A DNA stretch of 64,000 nt from Chaetorhynchus papuensis (lineage: Eukaryota; Chordata; Aves; Passeriformes; Rhipiduridae), in contig VWYX01000216.1 of the NCBI GenBank assembly GCA_013396525.1, positions 117,112 through 181,111 of the forward strand, given 5' to 3'. The notes beneath the pieces were generated by a model. That model was not told the DNA's origin and did not search any database. It saw only the letters and a program-made list of their open reading frames with translations. The position numbers and the translations under genes are program-made. Positions 1-12,700 of this stretch are shown piece by piece (the stretch's first letter is position 1; each line of letters starts with the position of its first letter).

Positions 1-2454
1 TGAAATAGATGTGGAATAATTGGAGGGGATAGATGTGTCTGCTTTAGTGGCATATGAGTTAATATCCACATGAACACAGTGAAGCCCATCATGCTGAAAG
101 TAGAGTTACACAAAGATCCTAAGACTTAGTACATAAGGCTCAATTTGATTTCTGATGTTTACTGCATACAAACTGACCCAGTCTTGGTAACTGCAGAACT
201 GTGTGTGTTAGCAGTACTTCAGATCTGTTATAGAGAGTTACCATGTTTTCCTTTGGTAATTTTAGTGGTCTCTGTTCACATGCATAGGAGGTAAAATATT
301 CTGAATCCCAAAGTTTCTTTTTCTGTTGAGGATTAAGTTACAGGCTCTAAAATTAGACTGTGAAAATCTTTGTTTAAAGTGCTTTTAAAGTTTATTTTTA
401 TTCAACCCAGTCTCCTGGCAGAGCAGTTTCTGGTGGGTTTCCATTTTTTCAGTTTATCCCCCACCTCCAGTGTTTCATGTCACAGGCTTTTCCTGTATGT
501 TGTCTGTGACCTTGAAGAAGAGCAGTTGATAATTATTGTTTAGGAAAGAATGGCTGTTGAGTTGGACACTATTCTTCCAGCCTTTTGCAGTAAATACAGC
601 AACAATATAAAGCTCCCAACTCTAGGAATTGGATGTTTATCTTCATAAACCACGTTGTTTATTTTATCAAATGGGGCTTCCTTATGGCAGTCTAGCAGAC
701 AGGAATGTCAAGCAGGTACCTTACTCTTATTTTATCCTTGAACTTTGGAGCTGCACTTCCTAAAGAATTCAAGGTTAAAAACTTTTATACTGTGTGACTG
801 ATTTAAAAATTAACAGAATACATCAAATGATGCATTAAGTGCTCTGAATGATTGCTCAAAAGGTAACTGTTTTCTCAAATAAGGAGAAAAAATACGCTTT
901 TTGTTTTGAAATTATGTTAAAGAAAAATTACTAAAAAATAAAACTCTCAGCTTTATTCTCTGAAGTTATTTATTTTTCATTCTGCTTGTTTTGACTTTCA
1001 TAAACAGCACTGTTTTCTAAGGCTTTTCCATTATGAGAAGAGTTAAACATTTCTCACAATTTCTAAATTTAACTTGCAGTAAGCTTAGTTCTTCTCAGCT
1101 GTAATGTACTAACTCATTTTCAAGGTCATTTTCAAGGTATTAGGGCAGCTGTCTGATCTGAAGCATTCCATTATTAGTGATGAGTGTAGAGAGGACAGTG
1201 TTGATGAACTATGCACTGAGTGTCCTCACTCTTCCATGTGGAAGAGAACAATATGATGCTTTAATTTTTTTGGGTATCTAAAGGAGAGTAAACAGTGATT
1301 GCATAGACATCCTGAGTATTGATAGTCAGTTGTTTTCAGACTTGGAGTCTGAAAACTCCTTACTTAAATACTGCTGTATTTTCGAGTCCTTAACCTTAAA
1401 ATTCCTTTCTTTGTTTTTGAATACATGTGACTGCACTCTTGCAGATATCATGCTGGATGCCTTTCTGGTTTGATCCAGAAATGGTAGGATTGAAGCCCTT
1501 TTGCATCTGAATTGAATGACTTTCTGCCCACCTTTTTCTCAGATGCTGGTGGGGAGCTGGGGAACAAGGGCCCCTTTGTGCTCAGCATCCAGCGCCTCCC
1601 TGGCCCCTGCAGCTCGTGGGCTGTGTTGGGCCGTGATCTCTGACTTGTGCAGGCAGAACCTGCTCTAAGTTCAGGTGCCCTCAGTGAGGAAGGAAACTGT
1701 TGAGCTCTTCAGTCTTCATATACACATTGTAGTTGCTGCTTTTTGCCGAGTGTTTATAACTTGTATGACTGAAACAATTAAGGGTGACAAGAGATTCATC
1801 TCTAAAAGAAAGGAGCCAAATTATTAATTTTTCTCCCTTCAAAGTTTATAGGTTCTAGAACTTTTAAGTGAGGTAAAAATGCTTTTCATATCTGCATTGG
1901 AAATAGAACTACGTTGGAAGCTTTTAAAAAGATATATTTAATTTGGGTTAAGTATGCCACACTATCTTTGCCAAGCAGTTTGAATGGAGACTCATAGATG
2001 ACTTTTACTAGAAGGGTTCAGCATGACAGGCAAAGGTCATTGGTGTTTCCTGTGACTAGAATGTGGATCTCTAATGCATTGCAATGTTTAAAGACATTGA
2101 AATTGTGGTACCGTGTCAAGTAGATGGTGGGTTTTATCTTCAGTGCTACAAAACTGCTGCAAACGTTTGTAACTAAAAGCAGTTTGTAACGGAAAGAGAA
2201 GAGACAGTCAGGAAAAGACTCAAACCTGCAATTTGGTCAGTAACAACTTCCCTCTTTTTTTAATAAATTGAAAATGTAATTTAGTAAAATCTTCATTAAA
2301 TAGTGACTTGTTAGGTAAAGTGCTCGTTCACGGGTGTTCACTCCTGACATGGTTTCTTCATGCAAGCATGAACACAGTCCTGATTTTATGTCTGGATACA
2401 GTGTGTGAATTACTTACTTGTTGTGGGTTTTGTTTGTTTGTTTTTTCCCCAAAG
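1..2454. other. YWHAZ intron (left edge of window)
   Basis: AT-rich intronic sequence precedes the 2455 exon. I looked for the preceding YWHAZ coding exon (ending GDDKK) and did not see it, so it lies outside the window. A short GC-richer pocket at ~1545-1660 has no recognised content. Confidence 0.7.
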
Positions 2455-2618
2455 GGATAGTGGAGCAATCACAACAGGCATATCAAGAAGCTTTTGAAAT
2501 CAGTAAAAAGGAGATGCAACCAACACATCCCATCAGATTAGGTCTGGCTCTGAACTTCTCCGTGTTTTATTATGAGATTCTCAATTCCCCGGAGAAAGCC
2601 TGTTCCCTTGCAAAAACG
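2455..2618 (+). CDS. YWHAZ: YWHAZ coding exon (residues ~140-194)
   Basis: The acceptor is a T/C tract followed by CCCCAAAG; the donor is ACG|GTAAGT. The exon starts with the last two bases of a Gly codon (phase 1) and ends in phase 0 after Thr. The protein runs from [14 protein letters not shown] to KACSLAKT. Human has Asp where this sequence has Glu in GIV(E/D)Q, a conservative change. Confidence 0.96.
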
Positions 2619-5600
2619 GTAAGTCAAAGAGGGGGAAATTCCATTTAAATTATTTGCATAACCTTTTGTCACATGGCTAATGGAGTTGTTTGTTTTTATA
2701 ACTCTAGGCTTTTGATGAAGCAATTGCTGAACTTGATACATTAAGTGAAGAGTCATACAAAGACAGCACGCTAATAATGCAGTTACTGAGAGACAACTTG
2801 ACAGTGAGTATCATCAGAGTTTGCATATAGATAACAGGATTGGTCTTCCTGGCACTCTGAGTTGTCCTTTTTGTTCCTGGCTGAGGAGATGTGTCTGTCA
2901 CTTAGAAACAGGTCTACAGTACATCATTCTTCTGAGCTAAATCTTTCTCCTGCCTAGATTTTTTTCAGGTTTTTTTGGGGGGTTTTTTTTTGGTGGTTTT
3001 TTTTTTTTGGTCTGCATGCTAATTAACATTTTCTGACAGATGACAAATGAACCACATTTTTCAGGTTATTTTATTCAAGGAATCTAGCATGTTTAAATGA
3101 GGCAGTCTGGACTGTGACTAGCAAACCTACTACACAATGTTGAATGGCATTTGAGAATACAGTTGCATTTCCCACTTTAAACCTTATGTCAAATTTCATA
3201 TAGCTTATTCTGTGTGAATGCATCTGCGAGGAAGAGATTCTGCATGAAAACTGGAAACGAAGATAGCAAGTCCATTTAAGGACCTGTTGTTTGGAGGTTT
3301 TTTGTTCGGTTTTAATTTTGGTAAAACTGAAGTGGAAATCAGTGCTAGCCAGGCTATTTCCACGGCAATTGTAAAACAGCTGTCTTAATTCCTTTTTTTT
3401 TTCTTCCCTTGGTCTCACAGCTGTCTTTGGTGTAAGTTGTCAGAATAATCAAAATCTTCATCTTGTGTGGGGGATTTTTTTAACCTACTTTGAACTTTAA
3501 AACTGGCAAAGATAAACATCTAAAGCAAATGAAATTAAATGTAAGCAAACATGCAATAGTGTAATTAATGGCTTAGTTCACTCCTTGGTCTGTGGGGAGA
3601 AGAGCTGCAAGCAAGAAATGAAAAATAAGAAGCACCTCTTGTTGCCACATGTAGCCCCTTGTTAACACTTTGTGCATCTTATATCAGAGACCTCTGCAAA
3701 ATAAATGCACTATTTTAAAAGTAACTACAAGTAGAATTGTACAGTTGCATAAAATTGGAGTTGCCATACTTTCTGCTTTTGTGTCTAACATTTAATTTCT
3801 CTCTTTTGGAGCCTTTTCCACTGGAATGGCAACTTAACACTGCTGCAAAAACTACTTGTAATTTTTCCATTTGTTGCTTACAAAACAAATTGAAGTGATT
3901 TCTCAACCTCTGTATTGGAGACAGATAAAGGGTTGGCATGGCTCTCAATGTCTGTGTGTACTGTCCCCTTGAGTGGGATTGCTCAAGAGCTGCTGTCTGA
4001 ATGAGTGGTTTTGAAACAGGGAATAGAAGCTGACTTCAATTGCTGGCTTCCCAGTAAAAATAATGTAAAGCTTGTCATAGCAGTTGGAAAGCAAATTGTT
4101 TCACATGAGCAAAAGTTGGCCTGATCTACCACAGGGTTTGAATTAGGGCAGTAGGCCTGATAATTGATAAGAGCTTTCCATTATTAGGGAGAAGCTGTAA
4201 ACAGATGCAAGATTCCATATTCTTGAATGAATGATGTGTCTTGCCTTAAATGCTTAGTGTGATCTGTACGAGTGCATTGATTCCATATTTATCCACAACT
4301 TCTTGAGTTATTTTCTTGAGAAAATAACTTTTGATATGTGTGTGACTGACAAAAGACTACAGTGAATTTCATAAATGTAAAAAGTGGTCTGTTTTGCTAG
4401 TTATGCAAGTTGTGCAGGCTGGTGCACAGCTGAAGTAGGTGGGCTTTAGACAGTGATTCAGAATGTTGATCAGTTCTGTGCAGGAGCACTTTCCTCAGTT
4501 GTTGGTTCTGTTGTACCTTGGAATCTTGTATTGCTGAAGAAGTCTGTGTTCATTCTCAGTGGGGACTGAAGGCAGAGAAGTGTTCAGGGGGCTGTCTAAC
4601 ATACCATCAACATCTGTTTTACTGGAGTTGTTAGATTGTTTCTTTGCTCCCTTATGAAATTGTTTTGTTTTCTTTTATTAAATAAAAGGCATCCCTTCTT
4701 CTTAAGCAGTTCCCCCCCCCTCCCCCCAGCAGATTTGTTACTGATCTCAGTATCTCAATTGGTAACATTGGTAATGCCCCTTTCATAGCACTCAGGCCTT
4801 TTATCTTAATGAATGTGTATGTTTAGATTGGACATGAGGAAAATTTTAATCACTAAAAGGGTTGTCAAGCACTGGAACAGGCAGCCCAGGGAAGTGATTG
4901 AGTCACCACCCCTGGACTCCAGATATTTAATTTGTGTAGATGTGGTATTGGGGGACATGGTGGACTTGGCAGTGTCGATGGTTGGACTTGATGATCTTGA
5001 AGGTCTTTTCCATCCTAAATGACTCTGTGACTGTGTTCTGGAGTGATGATTTAGGATAGAAACCTCTGATAGAATTCTGATAAAACTGTTCTTACTGACT
5101 CTTCCTTATAAGAATAGCACTGAAATTGAGACTAGTGTAGTAATATAATAATGTAGTAAAGATTGCAGTGCAGGTCTAGAAACAGACTGCTGGTGTGCTG
5201 TTGTCTCCAGTAAAATAACTTGTTGCTTAATGCCTTCAGCAAGGAAGATTAAGTGCAGATACCGTGCATTATGTTCAGAGCAAGAACAAGGCTTCTGGTC
5301 TTGTGCAGGTTTCACTCTTGCCTTCTGCTCCTGAAAGGATGAAATGTTTCTGATGATGGATTTTAAAAATAAAGGCATTCTGTAAGACTTCAGTGGTATA
5401 GCACTGTAGGTGGAGAGAATAGTTGGTTTTATGTTTTACCACCTTATACTACAGAGCGTGAATGATTGGCTTAATGCTTCTCTAACTCCATAAAGTGAGA
5501 GATGACAAACCATACTGGACTGGTAGTAGTTTGGAAGCAGCTAGCATGGAGATACTTGGTTCACAGAGTAATTTCTTGGCCCTGCCTGTTGCTCTGGAAC

Positions 5601-6368
5601 TGACGCTTAGTTTCCTTAGCTGGTACTTAATCTTGATATATGACTCCTTAGTATGATTTTATGGAGCTGAAAATAACATTTTGTGCATAGTGCATGCTTA
5701 GCCTGATTTTCTTCCCTCCTGGCCCTGCCTGCCAAGTTGGCAGCTCCATGTTCTGAAAGTTGCTAAAGGGGAGCGCGACTAACTGAACAGAGCCAACGGA
5801 TAGAGATTTTGGTGAAATATTTTGGGGTTTAAAAAACAGAAAAAGCCTTCAAATACCTGTTCTGAAGAAAAGGTCGCATTTGCATTGGATGTGGAGAGAT
5901 ACCTTAACTGGAGCTCTTCCTTCAGAAAGGCATGTAAAACTCGCTTGAGGAGAAACAAATTGCTGTTAGTTCCTGATTCTCAGTTATCTGTTCTGTAGAT
6001 CTGATTCTTGCCTTCTTGTTAGTCGTATATTACTGAGCCTCTTGGGTAAGAGACTTGGGTGTTGACTGTTCATAAACTTACTCATTAAATGCAGCGTAGG
6101 GTTGGGTCACCTGAAACTGAATTTCCATTTTGTCATAGCCAAGAAATAGGTTCACGTTACTGTGTGCTTTTTCTTTCTCCGCAGTGCTTAGTAGGACCTC
6201 TTAAAAGTTATTATTAAGACATAGGCCTGCTTTCTAAAAATGACTTACTAATTATTAGTAATAAGTGTATAATAATGTACCTGTTACTCTGTTTTCTTTG
6301 CTAAACAGTTGTGGACATCGGATACCCAAGGAGATGAAGCCGAAGCAGGAGAAGGAGGCGAGAATTAA
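2455..6368 (+). CDS. YWHAZ: YWHAZ (14-3-3 zeta), C-terminal coding part, three exons
   Basis: Joined coding exons 2455-2618, 2708-2803 and 6309-6368 encode the last ~106 residues (about 140-245) of 14-3-3 zeta; the N-terminal exons lie upstream of the window. 14-3-3 zeta is a cytosolic dimeric adaptor that binds phosphoserine/threonine motifs in many signalling proteins. Visible landmarks include the helix with [12 protein letters not shown] (ligand-contacting Asn173 and Glu180), the NSPEK segment with the Ser184 JNK site, the RDNLTLW stretch with Leu220, Asn224 and Trp228, Thr232 in the tail, and the acidic C-terminus GEGGEN before TAA. Exon sizes (164, 96 and a short last coding piece) and phases match vertebrate YWHAZ as I know it. 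Residue numbers assume the usual 245-aa protein. The 3.5-kb last intron holds a CR1 fragment. Identity is essentially certain; the reading frame is intact in the visible part. Confidence 0.97.
2708..2803 (+). CDS. YWHAZ: YWHAZ coding exon (residues ~195-226)
   Basis: The acceptor is TATAACTCTAG and the donor is ACA|GTGAGT. The 96-base exon encodes 32 residues, from [13 protein letters not shown] to LLRDNLT, in phase 0 at both ends. It lies only 89 bases after the previous exon, an unusually short intron among much longer ones. Confidence 0.96.
2804..6308. other. YWHAZ last intron
   Basis: This 3.5-kb intron has a GTGAGT donor and a CTAAACAG acceptor. It contains T/G homopolymer runs at ~2960-3012, a C-run at ~4710-4730 and one sense CR1 3' end (4822-5035). 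Nothing else is recognisable. Confidence 0.8.
4822..5035 (+). mobile_element. CR1 LINE 3' fragment (sense)
   Basis: The stretch begins with the end of the CR1 ORF2 reading frame (residues like [19 protein letters not shown]) and ends with the diagnostic avian CR1 3'UTR, GGTTGGACTTGATGATCTTGAAGGTCTTTTCCATCC, in shortened and mutated form. It is a 5'-truncated, inactive copy inside the YWHAZ last intron, in the same orientation as the gene. Confidence 0.85.
6309..6368 (+). CDS. YWHAZ: YWHAZ last coding exon segment and stop
   Basis: After the acceptor TTTGCTAAACAG the frame encodes [19 protein letters not shown] and stops at TAA 6366-6368. This is the flexible acidic tail of 14-3-3 zeta. The exon continues directly into the 3'UTR. 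Confidence 0.96.
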   Translation: MWTSDTQGDEAEAGEGGEN

Positions 6369-7365
6369 CCAGCCTTCCAACTTCCGTCTGCCTCATTCTG
6401 AAATTTAAACAGTAGACCATTTGTCATCCATGCTGTCCCACAAATAGTTTTTGTTTACGATTTGACAGGTTTATGTTACTTCTATTTGGATTTCTATATT
6501 TCCCATGTGGTTTTGTTTAATATTAGGGGAATAGAGCCAGTTAACATTTGGGGAATTTATCTGTTTTCATCTGAGGTGGCCAATATAGGGTTGTGAAATT
6601 TTTATACAAGTTTTACATGTTTGGCATAGTACTTTTGGTACATTGTGGCTTCCCACAAGGCCAGTGTTAAAACAGCTTTCTATGTCAGGCAAAGATGACT
6701 GCTTGCATATTGGTCTGTCACGATGGAAAAAAGGGATAATCAATGTTGCAGCCACAGGTGTAGTTAGTATGAATATCCAAGCTGGAGCACACATGGCTGT
6801 GAATAAACTGATGTCCCATAGATATTGCATGTCAGGTGAACATGTGACATCTGTGGAATATTCCAATCAAGTGTACATCTTTGATTGCAGCTGAAGTGTT
6901 CCTTAAGACAGTTTGATAACCCAGTCAGCTTTCTCTAGAGAAGGACAGAGAAACGGTTCACATTCCATTATTTGTAAAGTTACCTGCTGTTGCTTTCATT
7001 ATTTTTGCTACACATTTTATTTGTATTTAAATGGTTTAAGCAACCTAAGAACAAATGTACAAGTAAAGATGCAGTAAAAAATGAATTGCTTGATATTCAT
7101 AATGACACTGTATATCGAGCACAGCAGTAAAACAAAAACCCATGTATTTAACTTTTTTAGGTTTTTTGCTTTTGTGATTTTTTTTTTGATACTTGCCTAA
7201 CATGCATGTGCTGTAAAAATAGTTAACAGGGAAATAACTTGAGATGATGGCTAGCTTTGTTTAATGTCTTACGAAATTTTCATGAACAATCCAAGCATAA
7301 CTGTTCAGAACATGTGTATTAAGTTGATGTAAGTGGAATAAAAGTTTTATGAATGGACTTTTCAA
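6369..7365 (+). other. YWHAZ: YWHAZ 3'UTR
   Basis: About 1 kb of AT-rich non-coding sequence follows the stop codon and closes with a poly(A) signal. Long blocks (for example ~6400-6560 and ~6950-7365) read very like the mammalian YWHAZ 3'UTR as I remember it, suggesting strong conservation. Short open frames here on both strands are not credible genes. The exact cleavage site is inferred. Confidence 0.85.
7337..7342 (+). terminator. YWHAZ: YWHAZ proximal poly(A) signal AATAAA
   Basis: AATAAA lies in the context GTGGAATAAAAGTTTTATG, about 970 bases after the stop codon. A T/GT-rich stretch (CCTTTGGTGTAG) follows ~30 bases later as a plausible downstream element. Cleavage is expected near 7355-7370. 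Confidence 0.85.
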
Positions 7366-9403
7366 CTACCTTTGGTGTAGATTTCATGTCATCTGTCTTC
7401 CCACACCTTTTAGAGTAATGGCAATATTATACAGAAATTCAGTATGGAAGTGTGTTTCTATTAAGGAGAATTTTAATACACATTTAGGCATTTAGTTCAT
7501 TTCAGGGAGGTTGAGATTGAATACATCATACCTGATTTTAAGATTGCTCTGATTAATTAGTTTACAACTTTTAGGTGCCTAAGCTTTCTGACTGTTCCCG
7601 ATTGGAACTCTGGAGATACCTTAAAAATATGGATGGTCCCCAGACTTACAGCAAGAGGCATAAAAACTTCTTTTAAGAGCTGACCTTTTGGAATAGTTCT
7701 GTTTATATGGAAACCCCTGCCTTGCTACTGTTGGGTCAGTAAAGGAGAACTGAGCAGGAGCCTCCATGTTGTCCAGGGGATTCAGACACTACAGCTCAGT
7801 TTGTGGAAAAGCCCAGAGTCATGAAGCCATGATGCTCTTCCATTCCCCTTCCCCAGGGAGGTGTGCACCCACGGTATTCAGAGTAACCATGGCATTTGTG
7901 GATACTTGGTGTGAAACTGAAATAGTTACAGGGAGATTGAGACTGATTTTCACACAGTGTCACATCCCTGTCACCTACTTATTTTGGAAAGTAATTGAAT
8001 TGTATTAAAATGTTAATGTTATACTTAGGTAGTCAATGTGAGGAAAGCTTGAGTGGCTTTTCCTTGATCGAGCTGCACCTCTAAGTACAGTGTAAGTATT
8101 TTCTAGTTTTAGATGCTGTTTATTGGGGTGAAAAGTTGCCAGGTTAATCTTGATACCTGGAGGAATGAGTTGAACCAACCTCACTGAACATGAACTCAGT
8201 GGCCTTACCCGTTTGCACAGGGAATTGGCTTAAGCAAGTTACAGATCTTAGTTTGACAAATTAAGTATTCTTGTATTTAAAAAAAAAAAAAGTTTACATC
8301 ATTGCATTTGGATCATGATGTTACATTTCCAGAAGCATCTGAGCCCTTTATCCTGGTATTTAAGGGTCAAGATTGGTAGAAAAGGTGGTTAGGATAATCT
8401 TATACCTTTATAAAAGCAGTCAGGGACATAGTCACCATTCCTAGAATTGGAAGGTGATAATCTATTACAGTACATAATAAAAATTGGAATCTGATTAAGA
8501 ACAGAAAAAAGGGAAGAGTGTGGAGGGCAGAGGTTAACGAGGCTTTCTAAGGAGAGCTTGGTACATCTCTCAGTCACCATGAAAAAGTAACAATGACTTC
8601 TTTAATACATGAAAGCACTTGTCAAGAGGAAAAAGCAGTAATCAAATACATTTACAAAACAAAGGGCTACATTCCAGTCTGGAGTCGAGGCAAGTTGACA
8701 GACCATGACTAAAAAAATTCCAGTGGGGGTATTTGATCCACTTTTAAAAAGGGACCACAGCTCTGTAGCAAATGTGAGTTCTGTCTCTTAGAGAGGCTTT
8801 AATGAAGACGTTGGCTGCTTCCCTTACTGGAAGGATGCGGCTTTCAGCTTGCATGGTAAATACTTAAACTAGATGAAACAATGTGCCTTGGAAAATGCCT
8901 TTTTTTTTTTTTTTTTTAACCTTTATCCAACTGTTTAAGAAAGTTTTGAGTAATAGGGCTCTGTGAAGTTATTCCATGTACCTGGAGAAATCAAAGTATT
9001 CCTGAAAATTAAGCACATGTAATCAAGAGAGTGGAATATAGCAGAAGAAATATTTTACTCTTGTGCCTTTGAACACAAAACATGAAGGTGTCTTTACCTA
9101 GGTTACTGGATGGTGTGGTGGGTTTTGTTTAAGAAAGCCTTCTCTGGTCTCAGCAGTTAGGCTGATCTTTTAAATACCACAGAAGGTTCACCTGGAGCCT
9201 TCATTTCCCCCATTTGTCCACTCAAGTGATCGACACTATGTGATGATGAAAAAATGCCCTGTATTGAGTGATCAGCCTTCTCTTACTACAAACGTTTTCA
9301 CGTATTTTGCGTCTTTGTTCTGACACTGAAGCCCCTGGAGTGTGGCAGGGCTGCTTCCAGCTTCACTGAACAGAAAATGCTTCTGGCGGCCTCACGGGCT
9401 CTG
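7366..9403. other. intergenic DNA, no gene seen
   Basis: AT-rich DNA follows the YWHAZ poly(A) site. It holds an A-run at ~8280, a T-run at ~8901-8918 and the possible distal poly(A) hexamer at 8476. No coding exon, repeat family or RNA gene was recognised. Confidence 0.6.
8476..8481 (+). terminator. possible distal YWHAZ poly(A) signal
   Basis: An AATAAA hexamer (ACATAATAAAAATTGG) occurs 2.1 kb after the stop codon. Mammalian YWHAZ is known to use more than one 3' end, so this could be a distal site, but a lone hexamer in AT-rich DNA is weak evidence. Confidence 0.25.
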
Positions 9404-9775
9404 AGTGCTGGGTGCAGGACTGACTCCCACCCTGCACACATTCCCCTGGGATCTGCATCCATGGATGGGCAGTGCTGGGTGCAGGACTGAGTCCCACACT
9501 GCACACATTCCCCTGGGATCTGCATCGATGGATGGGCAGCTCTGAGTGCAGGACTGACTCCACACCCTGCACACGTTCCCCTGGGATCTGCACAGGGCTC
9601 CATCCATGGATGGGCAGCTCTGAGTGCAGGACTGACTCCCACACTGCACACATTCCCCTGGGATCTGCACAGGGCTCCATCCATGGATGGGCAGCTCTGA
9701 GTGCAGGACTGACTCCCACACTGCACACATTCCCCTGGGATCTGCACAGGGCTCCATCCATGGATGGGCAGCACA
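9404..9775. repeat. minisatellite, five units of 67 or 77-78 bp
   Basis: Five near-identical tandem units carry the core GTGCAGGACTGACTCC...CTGCACACATTCCCCTGGGATCTGCA...CCATGGATGGGCAG. The GCAGGACT marker falls at 9414, 9481, 9548, 9626 and 9703, giving spacings of 67, 67, 78 and 77 bases. The longer units carry an extra ~10 bases (ACAGGGCTCC). Because the unit length is not a multiple of three, long open frames appear in all minus-strand frames; these are artefacts of the repeat, not genes. Confidence 0.95.
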
Positions 9776-12700
9776 GCTTGAACAGGTGAAACCAGGAGGG
9801 ACTGGGAGTGCCTGGGTGGGGTTCCACCACTGCACCTAGGGCAGCCTCACCTCCCCAGCAGCCCTCTGAAGGGGAAGCCTCCCAGGATGATGGCCTGGCC
9901 CTGCAGAAGCTTTAAAGGTGCAGGTCAAGGCACTGCAGAAGCAGCCCTGACAGCCTGGGTAGTGCCTGTTGCGCTTTTGGGAAGGCAGTGCTGGCTGCAC
10001 TTCTGCTGTGGCAGTGTGTGATGGGGTGTGATTCCTTACTCCACTAACTGACAGCTCCACAAGGTCCTGGCAGGCTGGTATTCCCAGATTCTGGACAGAG
10101 GACAGAAGGAAAGAAGGACAGACAGCCCTTTGGATAAGAAAATCTATTCAAAGTCAAGATGCAGCCACTTTTCCCAGCTCTCTTGGGATTTTTTTTTTTT
10201 TTTATGGTAAGTAGCTTTATCTTCTTCCAAGGCACAGTTAAAATTTGTTGGAAGATAGGGAATTCCAGCCTTTCTGAAAATGGTTACTCAAAATACCCTT
10301 TAAACAGGGGAATTTGTTTGCTACTGGTGTGGTTTTGAGGTGCCTCAAAACTCATGTGAGGAGAACTGTTCTAAACAATCACTGTTACCTTTGAGCTGTA
10401 TTCAGAGACCTTTCATTAATCCTATAGATTTAACTAAAAATAATTTTTGCCTACCCCACCCTTTGAAAAATTGGCATTGCCTGTTAGCTGTAGTAGTAGG
10501 AGCTGCTAGTTGTGATGAGTGAGACCTAAGCATGCTTTTCAGTTCTTGGGGTTACAAATTCTACAGTTTATATGTTTATTATACAGCTTTATATGTTTAT
10601 TCTTCTGTAACAAAACCATTTGTCCTAAGGATTGTTCTCCCTTTTTTTCTGTCCTCTTGTAGCTGGGTTTGAAATAATAACAAAAAACATTTTTAAACCT
10701 ACCAAGTTCTAAATGCCCTAACATCTACTTGATCTTTGAAAAATTCAGAAATATTAATGATAAGAGACAACTTCAGTATGAATCCAGATAATTCAGCTTA
10801 ATTCAATGTTCTTTACATTGTGCTCTGCTGTCTCCAAACTGCTTTTGAGAGATGGGTGACAGAAAAGTGCACTGAAGACTTTCTGTCCTGCATAATTCAG
10901 TTTCCAGCTGAAAGCAGAAAAGCTGAGGCAGCTCTCCTGGTTTAGTCTCAGGGCTGGTGTGATTTTCCTGGAGTCAGCACTTCACATTATCACCAGTTCT
11001 TTGAGTTGAGAGTCAAATTACCTTCTCTCCTCAGCGAGGCTGAGGTGTAGCTTCAATAGATGCAAAGCACTTCCATCCTTAACCGTGTGCTTGACACAGA
11101 AGGAACTATTCCAGAGGTGTGGATTTGCTTCACAGAAGAGCAGGGACACGAGGGGCGTGAGCCATCCTGCCAGCACTGGCTGGTGTGGGAGGACTCCTGG
11201 GTCCTGGGTGAGGCTGGAACTGGGCATCCCTTATCTCCACCATTTAGATGAGGGATGCACCTGCTGGTTTTCCAGAGGGCTCACATTTATTAGCAGTGAA
11301 ATACAGGGTAGAGCCAAGTCAGTCGTGCCACGTGCCAAATTGCCTTTTCAGAACTAGGGAGAAAATGACAGCTTCAGATTCTGGTCCCAGGCGAAATACA
11401 GCAACAATTATGGCTTGGAAGTAGGAGTTACTAAGGGCTTTGGAGGTTCACTCTGCAGGCCATGGAGTTTTGCTTGGCCTCTCAGGAGGCCATTTCTGGA
11501 ATATCCAAGGTTCCTGAAGCAAACAAGACAGTTTTAGATATCTTTGGAGAACTTTCTGGTAGAGCTGTTCTGCAGAATTTTTTTTTCCAGAAAATTATTT
11601 TTTTCCAGAAACTTTTTAAGGTCACTGCTCAGATGGTTGTTTTGCCCTCCTGGCAAAGCCTCCATATATTACCAGACTGTAGTGGCTGAAAGTAGCCTTG
11701 AAAGAAGCTGAAACGCAGGGTCCCCCTAACTCAGCTGCCCGATGCAGATCTGGAATGCTGTAATTCATTGCAGACCCATTATTTCATGTGACTCCTGACT
11801 GGCAGGAAGAGGGCAAAAAGAAAAAGTTTCAAGGACAGAACTTCAAATATGTCATGCCCTGGATTACATGTCTGGGGCTTCTCTTGAAAAGGGATTGGAA
11901 AACAGTTGAAGAAAATAAGCATTTTCAACCATAGATTCCTTTCCTTTTGTTTTGTTCTTTCTTAGGCTGAGTGTGTTTTATGGTGGTTTCTTTCTTACTA
12001 CAGATGTGCTTCTATGAAGCAACTTAGCAAATTATTTTTGTTGACCACACATTTCTTGCCTGGCAGGAAACATTGGTTTGAGTGGGAGAAATTACTCCTT
12101 TACTGTTTGTTTGCTTTGTGTTCTTTCTTCTCCTTGCTTTTAATCCTGGTCCCTTGTATAAACTGCACTGTAGTGCTTTAAAGTTGGAGCATTTCATCAG
12201 GAAGCAACATATTTTGGTGAGTGAAGTGGTATCTGTGCATTGGAAGCATCCAGTGGCAGTGCCATTAGCTGTAGATGAGGGTGCCAGCCACGTAAAATGA
12301 AAATATCACCCTCTCGAGCTGCCATCCCAGGCAGGCTGTCCTGGACCCCAGGTGACCTGTAGGACAGACACAACAGCTTGTCAATGTGTAAATTCACAAA
12401 GCCGAGTCCCTGCTGCTGAATTTTTTAGGTTCCTTAAAGAGGAAAGGGTTGCTTAAGTATAAATCTTTATCAGGGTAGAACTTATTCTTAGATTAATGTC
12501 AAATTTCATTCCATCAGGTTTCTTCTTTTCATCTAAATTCGGTAATTTTATTTCTTTACGTTTCAAAAGTAATGCTTGGAGATGTTTTCCTCTGCATTAA
12601 TGCTTTCTGCTGCTGTGTAGCCACACAGGGAGGTGAGAGGAAGACTGATTCCCAACCTTGTGCCATGGAGCCAAGTGCTTGCCCATTGCACTGAGTGTTT

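Noticed and set aside
9298..9835. Three overlapping minus-strand frames of ~150 codons with repeated Cys/Pro-rich protein
   Set aside because: They are the same minisatellite read in three frames; unit lengths of 67 and 77-78 shift frame at each unit. No start context or homology supports a gene.
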